From: Nocardioides ferulae
GTDB lineage: Bacteria; Actinomycetota; Actinomycetes; Propionibacteriales; Nocardioidaceae
NCBI RefSeq assembly: GCF_003660455.1
Contig: NZ_QZVR01000001.1
Coordinates: forward strand, 372,001 to 436,000
DNA length: 64,000 nt
Reading direction: 5' to 3'
A model generated the notes under the pieces. That model worked only from the letters and a program-made list of their open reading frames with translations. It ran no database searches and had not been told where the DNA came from. Of the stretch, positions 15,147-25,115 are shown one piece after another. Each line of letters opens with the position of its first letter. The first letter of the stretch is position 1. The translations under genes and the position numbers were made by a program.

Positions 15147-16526
15147 ATGTCCTTGACCAGCAGCCTCAGACCAGGAGGCCGGCACGGCCTGTCCTCCAAG
15201 GAGAGCCGCGACCCGATCGGGCTCGCGGTCGCCGCCCTGAACCGACTCGCCCAGAGCGACGTGCTCGACCGGATCGGGCTGCGCAAGCAGACCGAGCAGG
15301 CGGTCTTCACCGTCACCCGCGGCGGGTTCGCCACCGCCACCCGGGCGAGCCGGGCGTTCTCGAAGCGCGGACGCTCCGGTGCCCCGGGCGAGCGCGTGGC
15401 ACCCGCGCCGAAGAGCGGCGTGTTCGACCTGACCCCCACCGAGGACGAGCAGATGCTCGTCGACGTGGTCACCGAGCTCGCCGACGAGCTGGTCCGGCCG
15501 GCCGCCGCGGAGGCCGACGAGGCCTGCGCCGCCCCCGAGGCCGTGCTCAAGGCCGCGCTCGAGGTCGGCCTGCCCTCGCTCGGGGTCCCGGAGGCGCTCG
15601 GTGGCATCTCCGAGGAGCGCTCGGCCATGGCCGGCACGCTGGTCGCCGAGGCGCTCGCCCGCGGCGACATGGGCCTCGCGATCGCGATCCTGGCCCCCGG
15701 CTCGGTGGCCACCGCGATCGCGCTGTGGGGCTCCGAACAGCAGCAGCAGACCTACCTGCCGGCGTTCACCGGCGACGGGCCAGGCGGCGAGGGCGTCCCC
15801 GCCGCGGCGCTGGCGCTCAACGAGCCCACCGTGCTCTTCGACGTCCTCCGCCCCAGCACCACGGCCCGGCGCACCGACGACGGCTTCGTGATCGACGGGG
15901 TGAAGGGCCTGGTCCCCCGTGGCGCCGAGGCCGAACTGTTCGTGGTCGGCGCCGAGCTCGAGGGCAACCCCGTGCTGCTCCTGGTCGAGTCGTCGACCCC
16001 GGGGCTGACCGTCGAGGCCGACCCCGCGATGGGCGTGCGCGCCGCCTCGATGACCACGCTGCGCCTCGAGGGAGCCACCGTGCCGGCCGACGCGCTGCTC
16101 GGCGCGGCCGACGGCACGACGTACGCCGAGTGCGTGCGGCTGTCCCGCCTGGCCTGGTGTGCGCTGGCCGTCGGCACCGGCCAGGCCGTCCTCGACTACG
16201 TCACGCCCTACGTCAAGGAGCGGGAGGCGTTCGGCGAGCCGATCGCCCACCGCCAGTCGGTGGCGTTCATGGTCGCCAACATCGCCATCGAGCTGCAGGC
16301 GATGCGGCTGCTGACCTACAAGGCCGCGTCCCGGGCAGCACAGGGCAAGGAGTTCGCCCGCGAGGTGGCCCTGGCCCGCAAGCTCTGCGCCGACAAGGGC
16401 ATGCAGATCGGCCTCGACGGCGTGCAGCTGCTCGGCGGCCACGGCTTCGTCAAGGAGCACCCGGTCGAGCGGTGGTACCGCGACCTGCGGGCCATCGGCG
16501 TGATGGAAGGGACGGTGCTGGTGTGA
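15147..16526 (+). CDS. Acyl-CoA dehydrogenase family protein (first of pair)
   Basis: A 459-residue flavoprotein of the acyl-CoA dehydrogenase fold. A polar N-terminal extension of about 95 residues precedes the helical domain (TPTEDEQMLVDVVTELADEL near 100). The C-terminal part includes REAFGEPIAHRQSVAFM and LLGGHGFVKEHPVERWYRDL, typical of the family's last helices. It is followed by a second member 67 bp downstream on the same strand. This pair of about 460 and 404 residues resembles mycobacterial FadE24-FadE23, so it may act as a heteromeric enzyme in fatty-acid or lipid breakdown. The pairing to those names is from memory. An operator-like palindrome lies just upstream. Confidence 0.83.
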   Translation: MSLTSSLRPGGRHGLSSKESRDPIGLAVAALNRLAQSDVLDRIGLRKQTEQAVFTVTRGGFATATRASRAFSKRGRSGAPGERVAPAPKSGVFDLTPTEDEQMLVDVVTELADELVRPAAAEADEACAAPEAVLKAALEVGLPSLGVPEALGGISEERSAMAGTLVAEALARGDMGLAIAILAPGSVATAIALWGSEQQQQTYLPAFTGDGPGGEGVPAAALALNEPTVLFDVLRPSTTARRTDDGFVIDGVKGLVPRGAEAELFVVGAELEGNPVLLLVESSTPGLTVEADPAMGVRAASMTTLRLEGATVPADALLGAADGTTYAECVRLSRLAWCALAVGTGQAVLDYVTPYVKEREAFGEPIAHRQSVAFMVANIAIELQAMRLLTYKAASRAAQGKEFAREVALARKLCADKGMQIGLDGVQLLGGHGFVKEHPVERWYRDLRAIGVMEGTVLV

Positions 16527-16593
16527 ACACCCCACGCTGCTGCCCGCTTCCGCCGCTCCGCGGCTTCCGCTCACCACACCGTGAGGACCACGC

Positions 16594-17808
16594 ATGATCA
16601 ACCTCGACGACCCGAAGAAGTTCCGTGCGCTGGCGGGCCAGGCCCACCAGGTCGCGATGAACATGCTGCGCCCGATCTCGCGCAAGTACGACCAGGCCGA
16701 GCACGCCTATCCCAAGGAGCTCGACATGCTGGCGGCGATGATCGACGGGCTGTCCGAGTCCGGCGCCGCCGAGGGGGCCGGTGCGGCCGGCGTGCGGCGT
16801 GAAGAGGACGAGCGCGAGGCCGGCGGCGTCCGCAACGGCTCGAACCTGGCCTCGGTCATGTCGATCGCCGAGATGTGCTGGGGCGACGTCGGCCTGCTGC
16901 TCTCGATGCCCCGGCAGGGGCTCGGGAACTCGGCCATCGCCAGCGTGGCCAACGAGGAGCAGGCGAAGAGGTTCGAGGGCGTCTGGGCCGGGATGGCGAT
17001 CACCGAGCCCGGCACCGGCTCCGACTCCGCGAACATCAAGACCACCGCGGTCAAGGACGGCGACGCCTACGTCCTCAACGGCGAGAAGATCTTCGTCACC
17101 GCCGGCGACCGCTGCGACGCCGTCGTGGTGTGGGCGACCCTCGACCGTGACCTCGGGCGCGCCGCCATCAAGTCGTTCGTGGTGCCCAAGGGCACGCCCG
17201 GCATGCGGGTGGAGCGGTTGGAGCACAAGCTGGGCATCCGCTCCTCCGACACCGCCACCATCATCTTCGAGGACTGCCGGGTGCCGGCCGAGAACCTGCT
17301 CGGGTCGCCGGAGATCGACACCAAGCAGGGCTTCGCGGGCGCGATGGCGACCTTCGACAACACCCGTCCCCTCGTCGCGTCGATGGCCGTCGGCTGCGCC
17401 CGGGCGTCGCTCGACCTGACCCGCGACCTGCTCGAGCAGGCCGGGGTCGTCGTCGACTACGACCGCCCGGCACACACCCAGTCGGCGGCAGCCGCCCGGC
17501 TGCTGCAGATGGAGGCCGACTGGGAGGGTGCGCGGCTGCTGATGCTGCAGGCCGCCTGGATGGCCGACAACCGCAAGCCCAACTCGCTGGAGGCGTCGAT
17601 GGCCAAGGCGAAGGCGGGCCGGGTCGGCAGCGACATCACCCTGGGTTGCGTGGAGCTCGCCGGGTCGGTGGGCTACCGGGAGGGCGAGCTGCTCGAGAAG
17701 TGGGCCCGGGACTCCAAGATCCTCGACATCTTCGAGGGCACCCAGCAGATTCAGCAGCTGATCGTGGCCCGCCGGGTGCTGGGTCTCACCAGCGCCGAGC
17801 TGAGGTAG
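16594..17808 (+). CDS. Acyl-CoA dehydrogenase family protein (second of pair)
   Basis: A 404-residue acyl-CoA dehydrogenase. The flavin and substrate loop reads AITEPGTGSDSANIKTTAVK near residue 135. The C-terminus includes the family motif SVGYREGELLEKWARDSKIL followed by DIFEGTQQIQQLIVARRVLG; the glutamate of FEGT-type motifs is the usual base position in several subfamilies. A Gly/Ala-Glu-Arg-rich insert at residues 50-75 looks like a species-specific loop. It follows the first dehydrogenase gene in a clear operon that ends at a strong hairpin at 17827. Confidence 0.87.
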   Translation: MINLDDPKKFRALAGQAHQVAMNMLRPISRKYDQAEHAYPKELDMLAAMIDGLSESGAAEGAGAAGVRREEDEREAGGVRNGSNLASVMSIAEMCWGDVGLLLSMPRQGLGNSAIASVANEEQAKRFEGVWAGMAITEPGTGSDSANIKTTAVKDGDAYVLNGEKIFVTAGDRCDAVVVWATLDRDLGRAAIKSFVVPKGTPGMRVERLEHKLGIRSSDTATIIFEDCRVPAENLLGSPEIDTKQGFAGAMATFDNTRPLVASMAVGCARASLDLTRDLLEQAGVVVDYDRPAHTQSAAAARLLQMEADWEGARLLMLQAAWMADNRKPNSLEASMAKAKAGRVGSDITLGCVELAGSVGYREGELLEKWARDSKILDIFEGTQQIQQLIVARRVLGLTSAELR

Positions 17809-17826
17809 GTCGGCAACAGACGCGAA

Positions 17827-17857
17827 GAGGGCCCGGGAGCGATGCTCCCGGGCCCTC
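17827..17857. terminator. Strong bidirectional hairpin terminator
   Basis: A perfect 14-bp stem (arm GAGGGCCCGGGAGC) with a 3-base loop lies between the stop of the second acyl-CoA dehydrogenase gene and the convergent histone-H1-like gene. It can serve both. Confidence 0.85.
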
Positions 17858-17878
17858 GTCGTGTGTCGTGCGGGCGGG

Positions 17879-18808
17879 TCAGCCCTTCTCGGTGTCGGCC
17901 GCGGCGCTGAGCTGGGCCTGCTCGCTGGCGACCGCCTTGGTGGTCGCGGGGTCCACCAGCGGCTCGGTGGAGCCGCCGGCCGCGGCGGCCGGCTCCGTCG
18001 GCTGGCCGGCCGGCGAGGCGGGCGGCTGGGCCGGTGCCTTCCGAGGCGGCAGCTTCGCGCCGGGCGCAGACTTCTTGGCCGGAGCCTTCGTCGATGCCTT
18101 GCTCGGAGCAGCCGCCTTCTTGGCGGGAGCCTTCTTCGCGGGTGCCTTCTTGGCAGGTGCCTTCTTCGCGGGAGCCTTCTTGGCGACCTGCTCGGCGACG
18201 TCGGCAGGCGTCACGTCGACCTCGACCGCGGTCGCGGCGGCGTCGATGCCGGTCGCGGGCTCGGCGGGGGTCTTCGCGGCCTTCTTGGCGGCCGGGTTCT
18301 TCTGGACCGGCGCCTCGTCGAGGCCCAACTCGCGGGTCACGTTCACCGGTTCCGGAGCCTTGGTCGCCTTCTTGGCCGGCGCCTTGGTCGCAGCGGCCTT
18401 CTTGGCCGGCGGCGTCTTCTTGGCCGGGGCCTTCTTGGCGGTGGCCTTCTTGCTCGTGGCCGCGGCCGGCGCGGCGTCGGCGACCGCCGCGCGCGCGGCC
18501 GGCTCGAGCGGGTCGCCGTGCACCTTGCGCGAGCCCTCGGTGGGGACCGCGGGCTTGGGGGCTGCCGGCGTGGGCGCGGCCGGCCTCGGCGCGGGGGACG
18601 GCTTGCGGCCGGGGACCAGCGAGGTGACCACCCCGGCGCTCTTGGCGGCGGTGCCGGCGGCGGACTTGGTCACCTGCCCGGCGACCAACTTGCCCAGCTC
18701 GGCGGTCTCTCGGGCCTGACCCACCGCCTTCCCGGCGGTGCCGATGGGGTCCCTGAGCGTCTCGAGAGCCGCGTCCTTGATCTTGCCGAGCGGGTTCTTG
18801 CGGGCCAC
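17879..18808 (-). CDS. Lysine/alanine/proline-rich histone H1-like protein
   Basis: A protein of about 309 residues. The first 80 residues are amphipathic (NPLGKIKDAALETLRDPIGT). The middle and end consist of low-complexity Lys-Ala-Pro repeats such as KKAPAKKAPAKKAPAKKAAA, as in the tails of eukaryotic histone H1 and actinobacterial HupB-type proteins. It probably binds DNA or another polyanion and compacts the nucleoid, but it has no recognisable globular DNA-binding domain. The GTG at 18808 is preferred over one ten codons earlier because a GAAGGGA site precedes it at good spacing. It converges on a strong terminator. Confidence 0.65.
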   Translation of the reverse strand: MARKNPLGKIKDAALETLRDPIGTAGKAVGQARETAELGKLVAGQVTKSAAGTAAKSAGVVTSLVPGRKPSPAPRPAAPTPAAPKPAVPTEGSRKVHGDPLEPAARAAVADAAPAAATSKKATAKKAPAKKTPPAKKAAATKAPAKKATKAPEPVNVTRELGLDEAPVQKNPAAKKAAKTPAEPATGIDAAATAVEVDVTPADVAEQVAKKAPAKKAPAKKAPAKKAPAKKAAAPSKASTKAPAKKSAPGAKLPPRKAPAQPPASPAGQPTEPAAAAGGSTEPLVDPATTKAVASEQAQLSAAADTEKG

Positions 18809-19019
18809 GTCGTGCTTCCCTTCGGTCGTGGAGGTCACCAGCGGGGGTCGGGTTCCGCCGGCTGTCGGGCCGGGCGGCTCCGGGGAGGTTCTGCTCCGAT
18901 GATGCAGTCAAGCACGCACCGGTGGTGCGCGACCGCCCGGTGGTCCGTACCCCGATACCGGCGTGGGCACGCCGTGACCCGCCGCACCCCGACGGTCCGG
19001 GCCCGGCCGTCGGGCCCGA

Positions 19020-19307
19020 TCAGGAGACCGCCCGGAAGGGGTCGTGCTCGGCGAGCAGCTTGTCGACGCGTGCCTGGTCGAGCCGGCTGGCCACAGACGT
19101 GCTCTCCTGCGCGTCGCGCACGCACTTGGCCAGCGTGAAGCTCGACGTGGTCAGGAACAGGGTGCTGACCGCGAGGAAGGCCCGGATCCACGGATCCACC
19201 GGCAGGTAGAGGATCGCGAACAGCAGGGTCACCAGGGCGATGGCGAAGGAGATGCCGGCCTGGGCGTAGAAGGCGGTGGTGTTCTTGGGAAGGTTTGGAG
19301 TGCTCAT
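19020..19307 (-). CDS. YiaA/YiaB-family small membrane protein
   Basis: A 95-residue protein with two membrane helices. The segments AFYAQAGISFAIALVTLLFA, LPVDPWIRAFLAVSTLFL and SSFTLAKCVRDAQE follow the YiaA/B two-helix family pattern. A charged C-terminal tail of about 30 residues lies outside the membrane. Its function is unknown. It is not in an obvious operon. Confidence 0.78.
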   Translation of the reverse strand: MSTPNLPKNTTAFYAQAGISFAIALVTLLFAILYLPVDPWIRAFLAVSTLFLTTSSFTLAKCVRDAQESTSVASRLDQARVDKLLAEHDPFRAVS

Positions 19308-19508
19308 GGCTCGAGCCTGCCGGGCCACGGCCGGCGGCGGATCCGTGCGTCGGCCCAACTCCGGCTGAGTATCCGCACCCAGACCGCACCTGTCGGCCCG
19401 GCCTGGGTACCTGAGCGGCATGCGAGTGACGCGGACGTCTCCGGTGACCCACCGAGCAGCCCCCGGGGGACGGCGATCCCGACGGCGGACCACCGGCGGG
19501 GTGGCCCG

Positions 19509-20852
19509 GTGAGCGCCACCGACCGCGCCGACCTCCTGGTCGCCGCGATCACCGAGGCGTTCGCCGCGCTGCAGGAGGCCGATCCGGTGGCGTTCCGCGG
19601 CAAGTACCGCAAGATGGCCGCCGACCCCCACTCGTTCTACCGGGGCACCGCCTGCGTCTTCTACGCCGACGTCACGGGCCGTGAGGACCCGTTCGCCACC
19701 GGTCGCGCCGGCCGGATCTGGGTGCACGGCGACCTGCACGCCGAGAACTTCGGCACCTACCTCGCCTCCGACGGGCGGCTCGTGTTCGACGTCAACGACT
19801 TCGACGAGGCCTACCTGGGACGCTTCACCTGGGACCTCCAGCGATTCGTGGCCTCGCTGGCGGTGCTGGGCTGGCAGAAGGCGCTGCCCGAAGACGACGT
19901 CCGCGACCTGGTCGGCGTCTACGTCGATGCCTACCTCGACCAGGTGGCGGCGTACCGACGGGCGGCGGCGGAGACGGACGGTGCCTCCCGCGACATCGGG
20001 CAGGAGTTCGCGCTCCACCTCGACAACACCGAGGGGCCGGTGCACGAGGCGCTGGTGCAGGCCCGCGGCCGGCGCCGCGCCGACCTGTTGGACGACCTGA
20101 CGGTGCCGGTCGACGGAGTTCGCAGGCTTCGCGACGACGGCAGCACCCGCAGGCTCGACGACGAGGAGCGCGAGGCCGTCGTCGCGGCGTACGCACGCTT
20201 CGTCGAGAGCATCCCCGAGCCCAAGCGGATGCGGCGCGAGCTCTTCTACGACCTGCGCGACGTGGTCGGCAAGTCCGGGTTCGGCATCGGCAGCGCCGGC
20301 CTGCCTGCCTTCAACCTGCTCATCGAGGGCTACAGCCAGGCCCTCGACGACGACGTGGTGCTGTCGATGAAGCAGGCAGGCGTGCCCGCGGTGAGCCGGT
20401 TCGTCGACACCACGACCGTCGACGAGCACTTCGACAACCAGGCTCACCGCACCGTCGTGAGCCAGCGCGCGCTGCAGGCGCACACCGACCCGCTCCTGGG
20501 CCACACCGAGATCGACGGTGTCGGCTACCTGGTCTCGGAGCTGTCGCCCTACGAGGTGGACCTCGACTGGAGCGCGCTCATCGAGCCCGAGCAGATCCGG
20601 CAGGTGGTCGGGCTGCTCGGCCGGGCGACCGCCAAGGTCCACTGCGCCTCCGACGAGGACAGCGAGGAGGACCTGGTCGACTTCCAGGTCGAGGACGCGA
20701 TCGTCGAGGCCGTGGGGGAGCGGCAGGCCGAGTTGCGCGACTGGCTGGCCGACTTCGCCGTGGAGTACGCCGAGCGCGTGCGCGCCGACCACGCGCTCTT
20801 CGTCGAGGCGTTCCGCAGCGGCCGGATCGGCGTGGCCGCGACCAGCGGCTGA
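19509..20852 (+). CDS. DUF2252-family protein (kinase-like fold)
   Basis: A 447-residue protein. KYRKMAADPHSFYRGT near residue 30 and WVHGDLHAENFGTY near 73 are hallmarks of DUF2252. The latter resembles the catalytic loop (HGDLH-x2-N) of aminoglycoside phosphotransferases, followed by a DVNDFDEAYLG segment in place of the metal-binding D-x-D/DFG. A phosphotransfer role is therefore possible but unproven. The GTG at 19509 is the only sensible start close to the homology region. It stands alone between divergent and convergent neighbours. Confidence 0.83.
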   Translation: MSATDRADLLVAAITEAFAALQEADPVAFRGKYRKMAADPHSFYRGTACVFYADVTGREDPFATGRAGRIWVHGDLHAENFGTYLASDGRLVFDVNDFDEAYLGRFTWDLQRFVASLAVLGWQKALPEDDVRDLVGVYVDAYLDQVAAYRRAAAETDGASRDIGQEFALHLDNTEGPVHEALVQARGRRRADLLDDLTVPVDGVRRLRDDGSTRRLDDEEREAVVAAYARFVESIPEPKRMRRELFYDLRDVVGKSGFGIGSAGLPAFNLLIEGYSQALDDDVVLSMKQAGVPAVSRFVDTTTVDEHFDNQAHRTVVSQRALQAHTDPLLGHTEIDGVGYLVSELSPYEVDLDWSALIEPEQIRQVVGLLGRATAKVHCASDEDSEEDLVDFQVEDAIVEAVGERQAELRDWLADFAVEYAERVRADHALFVEAFRSGRIGVAATSG

Positions 20853-20867
20853 CCCACGTCGGCAGGC

Positions 20868-21572
20868 TCAGCCCGACATCGGTGCGACGACGGACCCTTC
20901 ACCGGGGAGCCCCGCCAACCGATTCGCAGGGGCCCCTCGTCGAGCCGGCCACTCGACGAAGCATGCGAAGGCGATCGGCAGCCCCCGGGCGACGGTCGGA
21001 TCGACGGCGTCCATGACCTGGAGGTGCAGATGAGGCTCGGTGGAGTTGCCCGAGTTGCCGCACTCGGCGATCGGCTGGCCGACAGCCACTCGGTCACCGG
21101 GGCGCACCAGGAGTGAGCTGGCGCGCAGGTGGGCCAGCGCCACGAAGCCGGCCTGACCGGGCAACGCCAGGACGACGTGGTTCCCGGCGATCGCGGCGAC
21201 CCCCAGCCGCAGCCGGGCCCGCTGGCCCGCGGCGTACCGCAGCAGGGCGAGCTGGGACCGCCGGGCCTCGTGGTCGGACTCCCCGTCGTGGACCGAGGCG
21301 ACGACGCCGTCGGCCGGTGCCAGGACCGGGCGGCCGAAGCCGACGAAGCGGTCGGCGGGCTCGGAGCCCCACCTGCTGCGCCAGTCGCGGGCCGCGCTGC
21401 GCCCGGCCTCGTCCACGGCGACGAAGTCGATGGCGTAGCGCTCACCCCACAGGTCGGTGCCGTGGCTGGGTACCCGCCGTGCGGGACTGTTGATCGACCG
21501 CCAGCGGCCGGTGAAGGGCAGCGCCAGCAGGACCGGTGCGGCATCGGGACGGGAGAGCGGCCTCTCGGGCAC
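20868..21572 (-). CDS. M23 (LytM-like) peptidase-domain protein
   Basis: A 234-residue protein with the M23 fold. SHGTDLWGERYAIDF gives the first metal ligands, PADGVVASVHDG is the central beta-hairpin, and EPHLHLQVMD carries the H-x-H of the active site. No signal peptide is visible at the N-terminus (MPERPLSRPDAAPV), so it may be cytoplasmic, exported by another route, or a peptidoglycan-independent member of the family. The motif set suggests it is active as a zinc metalloprotein. It sits just upstream of galK's 3' end on the same strand; no functional link is evident. Confidence 0.8.
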   Translation of the reverse strand: MPERPLSRPDAAPVLLALPFTGRWRSINSPARRVPSHGTDLWGERYAIDFVAVDEAGRSAARDWRSRWGSEPADRFVGFGRPVLAPADGVVASVHDGESDHEARRSQLALLRYAAGQRARLRLGVAAIAGNHVVLALPGQAGFVALAHLRASSLLVRPGDRVAVGQPIAECGNSGNSTEPHLHLQVMDAVDPTVARGLPIAFACFVEWPARRGAPANRLAGLPGEGSVVAPMSG

Positions 21573-21607
21573 GGACCCACTCTAGGAGGCGCCGAGGCCG
21601 GGACCCC

Positions 21608-22783
21608 CTACGGCACCAGCTCGGCGCGTGCGGCCGGGTCCACCTGCAGGTGGGCCGGAGGCCGGAAGCCCGCGGCGACGAAGGCCGTGTCGACGGCTCT
21701 CATCACGGCGTCCAGCCGGGCCAGCGGCACCAGCGACACCGCGGACCCGCCGAACCCGCCTCCGGTCATCCGGGAGCCGAGCGCTCCCGCCTCGACCGCG
21801 GTGGTGACGACCGTGTCGAGCTCGTCGCAGGAGATCTCGAAGTCGTCGCGCATCGAGACGTGCGAGGCCAGCAGGAGCCGGCCCACGGCGTTCCAGTCTC
21901 CTTCGCCCAACGCCGTCACGGTGGCCGCGACCCGGTCGTTCTCGGTGACGATGTGCCGGGCCCGGCGGCGGAGCAGATCGTCGTCGAGCGCCTCCACGGC
22001 GGACAGTTCGGCCTCGCGTAGCGACGCGACGCCCAGGGCGGCGGCGGCGGCCTCGCACTCCGCGCGCCGGTCGCCGTACCCGCCGTCGTGCAGCGCGTGC
22101 GAGACCCGGGTGTCGGTGACCAGCAGTGTCAGCTCGGCGTCCTCGAGTCCGAGCGGCACGGCCCGGTTCGAGTCGTCGCCGAAGTCGAGCAGCAGCGCGG
22201 TGCCGGGCTCCGCCAGCAGGGCCACGGTCTGGTCCATGCCGCCGGTGGGGGCGCCCGCGACCTCGGACTCGGCGCGCATGCACAGCGGCACCAGCGCGCG
22301 GCGGGTCTCGAGGTCGAGCTCGCGCCCGGTCAGCGCGGCGACGGCCACGGCGACCGAGCACTCCAGTGCCGCCGAGCTGGAGAGCCCGGCGCCGAGCGGC
22401 ACGGTGCCGTGCACCAGCACGTCGACGCCCGGCACGTCGTGGCCGGCCTCCCGCATCGCCCACAACACGCCCGCGGCGTAGGCCGCCCAGCCGGTGGCGC
22501 CGCCCGGCCCGGCTCCGGCGATGGTGCCCTCCCAGGTGTCGTCGGCCTCGAGCGAGGCCACCCGCACCCGGTCGTCGGCGCGGCGCGCCACCGCGGCGTA
22601 CGTGGCGTGGGGGAGCGCGACCGGGAGGCAGAGCCCGGCGTTGTAGTCGGTGTGTTCGCCGATCAGGTTCACCCGGCCGGGGGCCCGGGCCACGAGCGCG
22701 GCGTCGGCGCCGTAGCGGGCGCGGAATCCGGCGCGGGTGGCGGAGCTGAGCTCGACGGGGTCACCGGGGTCCAAGAAGGCCAT
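21608..22783 (-). CDS. galK: Galactokinase
   Basis: A 391-residue GHMP-family kinase that phosphorylates galactose at C1. Motifs are APGRVNLIGEHTDYNAG (galactokinase signature, near residue 35), the ATP loop VPLGAGLSSSAALE near 130, and MTGGGFGGSAVSLVP near 345. The ATG at 22783 is chosen over an upstream one because it lies just before the normal N-terminus. No galT, galE or transporter lies nearby, so it is an orphan of the Leloir pathway here. Confidence 0.92.
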   Translation of the reverse strand: MAFLDPGDPVELSSATRAGFRARYGADAALVARAPGRVNLIGEHTDYNAGLCLPVALPHATYAAVARRADDRVRVASLEADDTWEGTIAGAGPGGATGWAAYAAGVLWAMREAGHDVPGVDVLVHGTVPLGAGLSSSAALECSVAVAVAALTGRELDLETRRALVPLCMRAESEVAGAPTGGMDQTVALLAEPGTALLLDFGDDSNRAVPLGLEDAELTLLVTDTRVSHALHDGGYGDRRAECEAAAAALGVASLREAELSAVEALDDDLLRRRARHIVTENDRVAATVTALGEGDWNAVGRLLLASHVSMRDDFEISCDELDTVVTTAVEAGALGSRMTGGGFGGSAVSLVPLARLDAVMRAVDTAFVAAGFRPPAHLQVDPAARAELVP

Positions 22784-22796
22784 GGGACCACCGTAG

Positions 22797-24356
<1,560 letters not shown>

Positions 24357-24365
24357 TCGCCGAGC

Positions 24366-24411
24366 CGTCGATCGTTCACCGACACGCCGAGAGACGGCGG
24401 GAATCGGTGAC
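24366..24411. repeat. 46-bp hairpin-forming repeat, copy B
   Basis: This is the second copy of the element at 13930-13975. Arms TCACCGA and TCGGTGA enclose a nested CGCCG/CGGCG stem. It begins ten bases after the guaB1 stop and lies before the convergent LysR-type gene, so it is placed as a 3'-end element. Confidence 0.75.
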
Positions 24412-24435
24412 GGGTCGGCGGAACCCCGGGAGCGG

Positions 24436-25032
24436 TCAGCCTCGGGAGCTGCGGGCGGTGCGTCCGCGGACGACCCCGACAAACGCCTGGGTGCGCTCGT
24501 CGTCGTGCTCGACCAGCCAGGCCAGGCCGACGGTGGTCGGCGGGAGGTCGGTCACCGGCCGGTAGGTGACGTCCTTGCGGGAGTAGAGCCGGGCCACCGA
24601 CATCGGCACGATCGCCACCCCGGTGCCGCTCGCGACCACCTCGACGGCGTCCTTGGCCGACATCGCCGGCCAGTCCAACTGCGGCACCGACGGCGTCCAC
24701 CCGGACGGGTGGGGGAGCACCAACTGCTCCTCGCTCAGGTCGTCGAGGGCGACCTCGTCGGCCGCCGTGACCAGGTGCTCCTTGCCGACCACCACGACCG
24801 GCTGCTCCTCGTAGAGCGGGATCAGGTGCAGCCCGTCGCGGTCGACCGGCAGCCGCACCAGGCACATGTCGAGGCTGCCGTCGCGCAGCCCGGCCTCCTG
24901 ATGCTCCTGGTCGACCGGCACCAGCTCGAGCGGCTCGCGCCGCCGCTCCCGCCACACCCCGGCCCACTTGTCGGGGGTGGCGCCGGTGACGAAGCCGACC
25001 CGGAACGCCGGTGAGGACGGGGGAGTGGTCAC
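24436..25032 (-). CDS. LysR-type substrate-binding domain protein lacking the DNA-binding domain
   Basis: A 198-residue protein that corresponds to the ligand-binding half of LysR regulators: FRVGFVTGATPDKW at the start, DMCLVRLPVDRDGLHLIPLY, then ASGTGVAIVPMSVARL near residue 135. The usual 60-90 residue winged-helix N-terminus is missing, and the 83-bp gap upstream cannot encode it. The start is GTG. It ends in a basic tail (RGRTARSSRG), which may contact nucleic acid. It could be a stand-alone sensor or antagonist. Such HTH-less proteins do occur in actinobacteria. Confidence 0.75.
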   Translation of the reverse strand: MTTPPSSPAFRVGFVTGATPDKWAGVWRERRREPLELVPVDQEHQEAGLRDGSLDMCLVRLPVDRDGLHLIPLYEEQPVVVVGKEHLVTAADEVALDDLSEEQLVLPHPSGWTPSVPQLDWPAMSAKDAVEVVASGTGVAIVPMSVARLYSRKDVTYRPVTDLPPTTVGLAWLVEHDDERTQAFVGVVRGRTARSSRG

Positions 25033-25070
25033 CGGGTCACGGTATCCGGCGGACAGGCCCGGAATGCGAC

Positions 25071-25102
25071 AGCGGGCCCACCCCCGGAGGGATGGGCCCG
25101 CT
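25071..25102. terminator. Hairpin terminator of the secreted-protein gene
   Basis: A perfect 10-bp stem (AGCGGGCCCA / TGGGCCCGCT) with a 12-base loop lies 13 bases beyond the stop of the minus-strand gene that ends at 25116. Confidence 0.8.
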
Positions 25103-25115
25103 GTGGTGCGGTTGA

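Noticed and set aside
18110..18185. Regular short DNA repeats that could be mistaken for a CRISPR-like array
   Set aside because: They are in frame and encode the KAPAKK peptide repeat; there are no unique spacers and no cas genes.
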